Below are positions 62,425-64,000 of a stretch of 64,000 nucleotides of DNA, piece after piece. The first letter of the stretch is position 1, and the number at the start of each line of letters is the position of its first letter. A model generated the notes under the pieces. It did no database searches. It saw only the letters and a program-made list of their open reading frames with translations, and was not told where the DNA came from. The position numbers and the translations under genes are program-made. Origin of the DNA: Alphaproteobacteria bacterium (GTDB lineage Bacteria > Pseudomonadota > Alphaproteobacteria > Rhizobiales > Aestuariivirgaceae); the NCBI GenBank assembly GCA_024642465.1, contig JAHEBA010000002.1, forward strand, positions 1-64,000, in the 5' to 3' direction.

Positions 62425-64000
62425 TCAGATGCCACGGGCCTGCAGCCACATTTCCAACAGCGCGGCCTGCCACAGTTCCGAGCCGCGCAAAGTCGTTATG
62501 TGATTGGCGGGGCTTGCGAACAGTGCGTCGAGGTAGTCCTTGCGGAACAGGCCTCGTTCGCGGGCCTTCTGCGAGCTCAATGCATCGCGCACCATGTCGA
62601 GGAACTCGCCCTCGATGTACTTCAGTTGCGGAACCGGGAAGTATCCCTTCTTGCGGTCGATCACGTCCGCCGGCACCACAAGCCGCGCGGCGTCCTTGAG
62701 GACGCCCTTGCCCCCATCATTGAGCTTGAACTCGGGCTGAATGGAGGCGGCAAGCTCCACAAGCTCATGGTCGAGGAACGGCACACGCGCCTCCAGCCCC
62801 CACGCCATGGTCATGTTGTCGACCCGCTTGACCGGGTCGTCCACCAGCATGATCTGCGAATCGAGCCTGAGCGCGCGGTCCACAGGGGTGGCGGCGCCGG
62901 GCATCATCAGATGCTCGCGCACCAGCTCCAGGCTTGCATCCGTGCCGGCAAGCCAGTCCGGAGAAAGATGCCGGGCCATGGTCTCGTGATCGCGGTCGAA
63001 GAATACCCTGGCATAGTCGCCCACCACGTCATTGGACGCGGCCAGTGGCGGGTACCAATGGTAGCCCGCGAACACCTCGTCGGCACCCTGGCCGGACTGG
63101 ACGACCTTCACGTGCTTCGAGACCTCGCGGGACAGCAGGTAGAAGCCGATATTGTCGTACGAGACCATTGGTTCCGACATGGCCGAGATGGCATCGGGCA
63201 GGTGATCCATCAGCTCGGCGCCGGGCACGAAGATCTTGTGGTGATCCGTCTCGAAGCGTTTGGCGATGAAGTCGGAGTAGACGAATTCGTCACCCAGTTC
63301 GCCATTTGCCTGCTCGAACCCGATGGAGAACGTCATCAGATCCTGTTGCCCGCCTTCGGCCAGCAAGCCGACGATGAGACTGGAGTCTACGCCGCCCGAC
63401 AGCAATACGCCCACCGGCACGTCGGCAACCATGCGCCGTCTGACGGCGGTGCGCAGGGCTTCCAGCACCCGGTCGCGCCAGTCTTCCCGCGACAGTCCGC
63501 TATCCTCGGCACGCCGTTCGTACGGCGGTTGCCAGTAGACGCGCTCGCTGCTCGTACCGTCCCGTTTGACGATGCGGATGGTGGCGGCGGGCAGTTTCCG
63601 CACGCCCTTGAGGATGGTGCGTGGCGCCGGCACCACGGCGTGGAAGCTCATGTAGTTGTGCAGCGCTTCGAGGTCGATGCCGGTGTCGATGTCGCCTGCC
63701 GCCAGCAGGGCCGGCAAGGTGGAGGCGAACCGGATGCGGTCTGCATCTTCGGCAAGGTAGAGCGGCTTGATGCCGAAGCGGTCGCGCACAAAGACGGTGC
63801 GCCCGCTGTCGCGCTCGGTTATGACGAAGGCGAACATCCCGTGGAAGCGATCGACGCAGTCTTCACCCCACTTGTGCCATGCCTTGAGGATCACCTCGGT
63901 GTCGCCGTGCGAGAAGAAGCAGTAGCCGGTCTGCTGCAGTTCCTTGCGCAGTTCCGGATAATTGTAAATGCAACCGTTGAAGACGATGGTGAGACCGAGA
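62425..64000 (-). CDS. asnO: N-acetylglutaminylglutamine amidotransferase (asparagine-synthase family), 5' end outside window
   Basis: At least 525 residues of an asparagine-synthase-like protein. The frame continues without a stop to the window edge, reading through the end of the glutaminase domain: IVFNGCIYNYPELRKELQ, then FSHGDTEVILKAWHKWG, then FHGMFAFVI and RDRFGIKPLY. The synthase domain has the ATP pyrophosphatase motif VGVLLSGGVDSSLIVGLLAEGG and VVQSGQGADEVFAGYHWYPP. The nucleophile Cys2 and N terminus lie beyond position 64000. In Sinorhizobium AsnO and Ngg make N-acetylglutaminylglutamine amide, an osmotically induced compatible solute. It is the first gene of the three-gene operon, 37 bases before ngg. 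Confidence 0.9.
   Translation of the reverse strand, partial: LGLTIVFNGCIYNYPELRKELQQTGYCFFSHGDTEVILKAWHKWGEDCVDRFHGMFAFVITERDSGRTVFVRDRFGIKPLYLAEDADRIRFASTLPALLAAGDIDTGIDLEALHNYMSFHAVVPAPRTILKGVRKLPAATIRIVKRDGTSSERVYWQPPYERRAEDSGLSREDWRDRVLEALRTAVRRRMVADVPVGVLLSGGVDSSLIVGLLAEGGQQDLMTFSIGFEQANGELGDEFVYSDFIAKRFETDHHKIFVPGAELMDHLPDAISAMSEPMVSYDNIGFYLLSREVSKHVKVVQSGQGADEVFAGYHWYPPLAASNDVVGDYARVFFDRDHETMARHLSPDWLAGTDASLELVREHLMMPGAATPVDRALRLDSQIMLVDDPVKRVDNMTMAWGLEARVPFLDHELVELAASIQPEFKLNDGGKGVLKDAARLVVPADVIDRKKGYFPVPQLKYIEGEFLDMVRDALSSQKARERGLFRKDYLDALFASPANHITTLRGSELWQAALLEMWLQARGI

Overview
The window is a high-GC chromosomal segment, most likely from an alphaproteobacterium of the Hyphomicrobiales/Rhodobacterales type. 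The evidence is gene content: a BetA-like choline dehydrogenase, a glycine-betaine ABC transporter, a Rieske demethylase, a dimethylglycine-dehydrogenase-like flavoprotein, an N-acetylglutaminylglutamine-amide (NAGGN) osmolyte operon, a paired transglutaminase/ATP-grasp/alpha-E cluster, and a dispersed AT-richer repeat. I cannot name the species. I see no rRNA, tRNA, CRISPR array, transposase, integrase or phage gene.

Region 1 (about 1.9-15.3 kb) is a quaternary-amine and osmolyte district. In order it holds a BetA-like GMC dehydrogenase, a membrane desaturase/hydroxylase, an EamA exporter, a quinone reductase, a BetI-like TetR regulator, a zinc alcohol dehydrogenase, a Rieske oxygenase with the glutamate-bridged active site typical of quaternary-amine demethylases, a betaine-type ABC importer whose permease is an in-tandem duplication, and a metallo-beta-lactamase-fold hydrolase. 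Upstream lie a diheme cytochrome c, a small secreted protein and a 57-codon short-chain-dehydrogenase remnant.

Region 2 (15.3-20.1 kb) starts with the first copy of a roughly 230-bp dispersed repeat next to a decapitated hydrolase remnant. An SLC13 transporter with two RCK-C domains, a retropepsin-like (COG4067) protease and a MgtE magnesium channel follow. Region 3 (20.4-31.2 kb) holds a trypsin-like protease, the transglutaminase / permuted ATP-grasp-alpha-E / transglutaminase-DUF2126 trio, a MarC protein, a MetX-like hydrolase, and an HD-GYP-family protein cut off before its catalytic domain. The second copy of the dispersed repeat lies immediately downstream of that truncation.

Region 4 (31.7-42.2 kb) looks like an amide uptake and breakdown locus. 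On the plus strand are an acetamidase/formamidase homologue and an SDR. Converging on them is a tightly overlapped operon: Liv/amide-type binding protein, two permeases, a LivG-like ATPase, a LivF-like ATPase fused in frame to an amidase, an acyl-CoA ligase and a nicotinamidase. The ATPase-amidase fusion is the most unusual protein in the window, because it physically joins importer and hydrolase.

Region 5 (42.3-57.7 kb) is mixed: flotillin, pyroglutamyl peptidase, a PNPOx-fold protein, a YHS protein, a frameshifted Tat-type cysteine hydrolase, a DUF1348 protein with a divergent TetR regulator and operator-like dyads, a LysR regulator divergent from a D-cysteine desulfhydrase/ACC-deaminase-type enzyme across a perfect dyad, a DMGDH-like flavoprotein, a TauD-type dioxygenase, a CbpA/CbpM chaperone pair, a universal stress protein and a DUF1989 protein. 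Region 6 (57.8-64.0 kb) contains SelO and the NAGGN operon (asnO, ngg, M42 peptidase). There ngg is split by an apparent one-base deletion and asnO runs off the right edge.

The recurring theme is osmolyte and nitrogen-compound metabolism: import, demethylation, amide hydrolysis and compatible-solute synthesis. Three apparent single-base indels in otherwise well-conserved genes raise the question of assembly error versus real decay.
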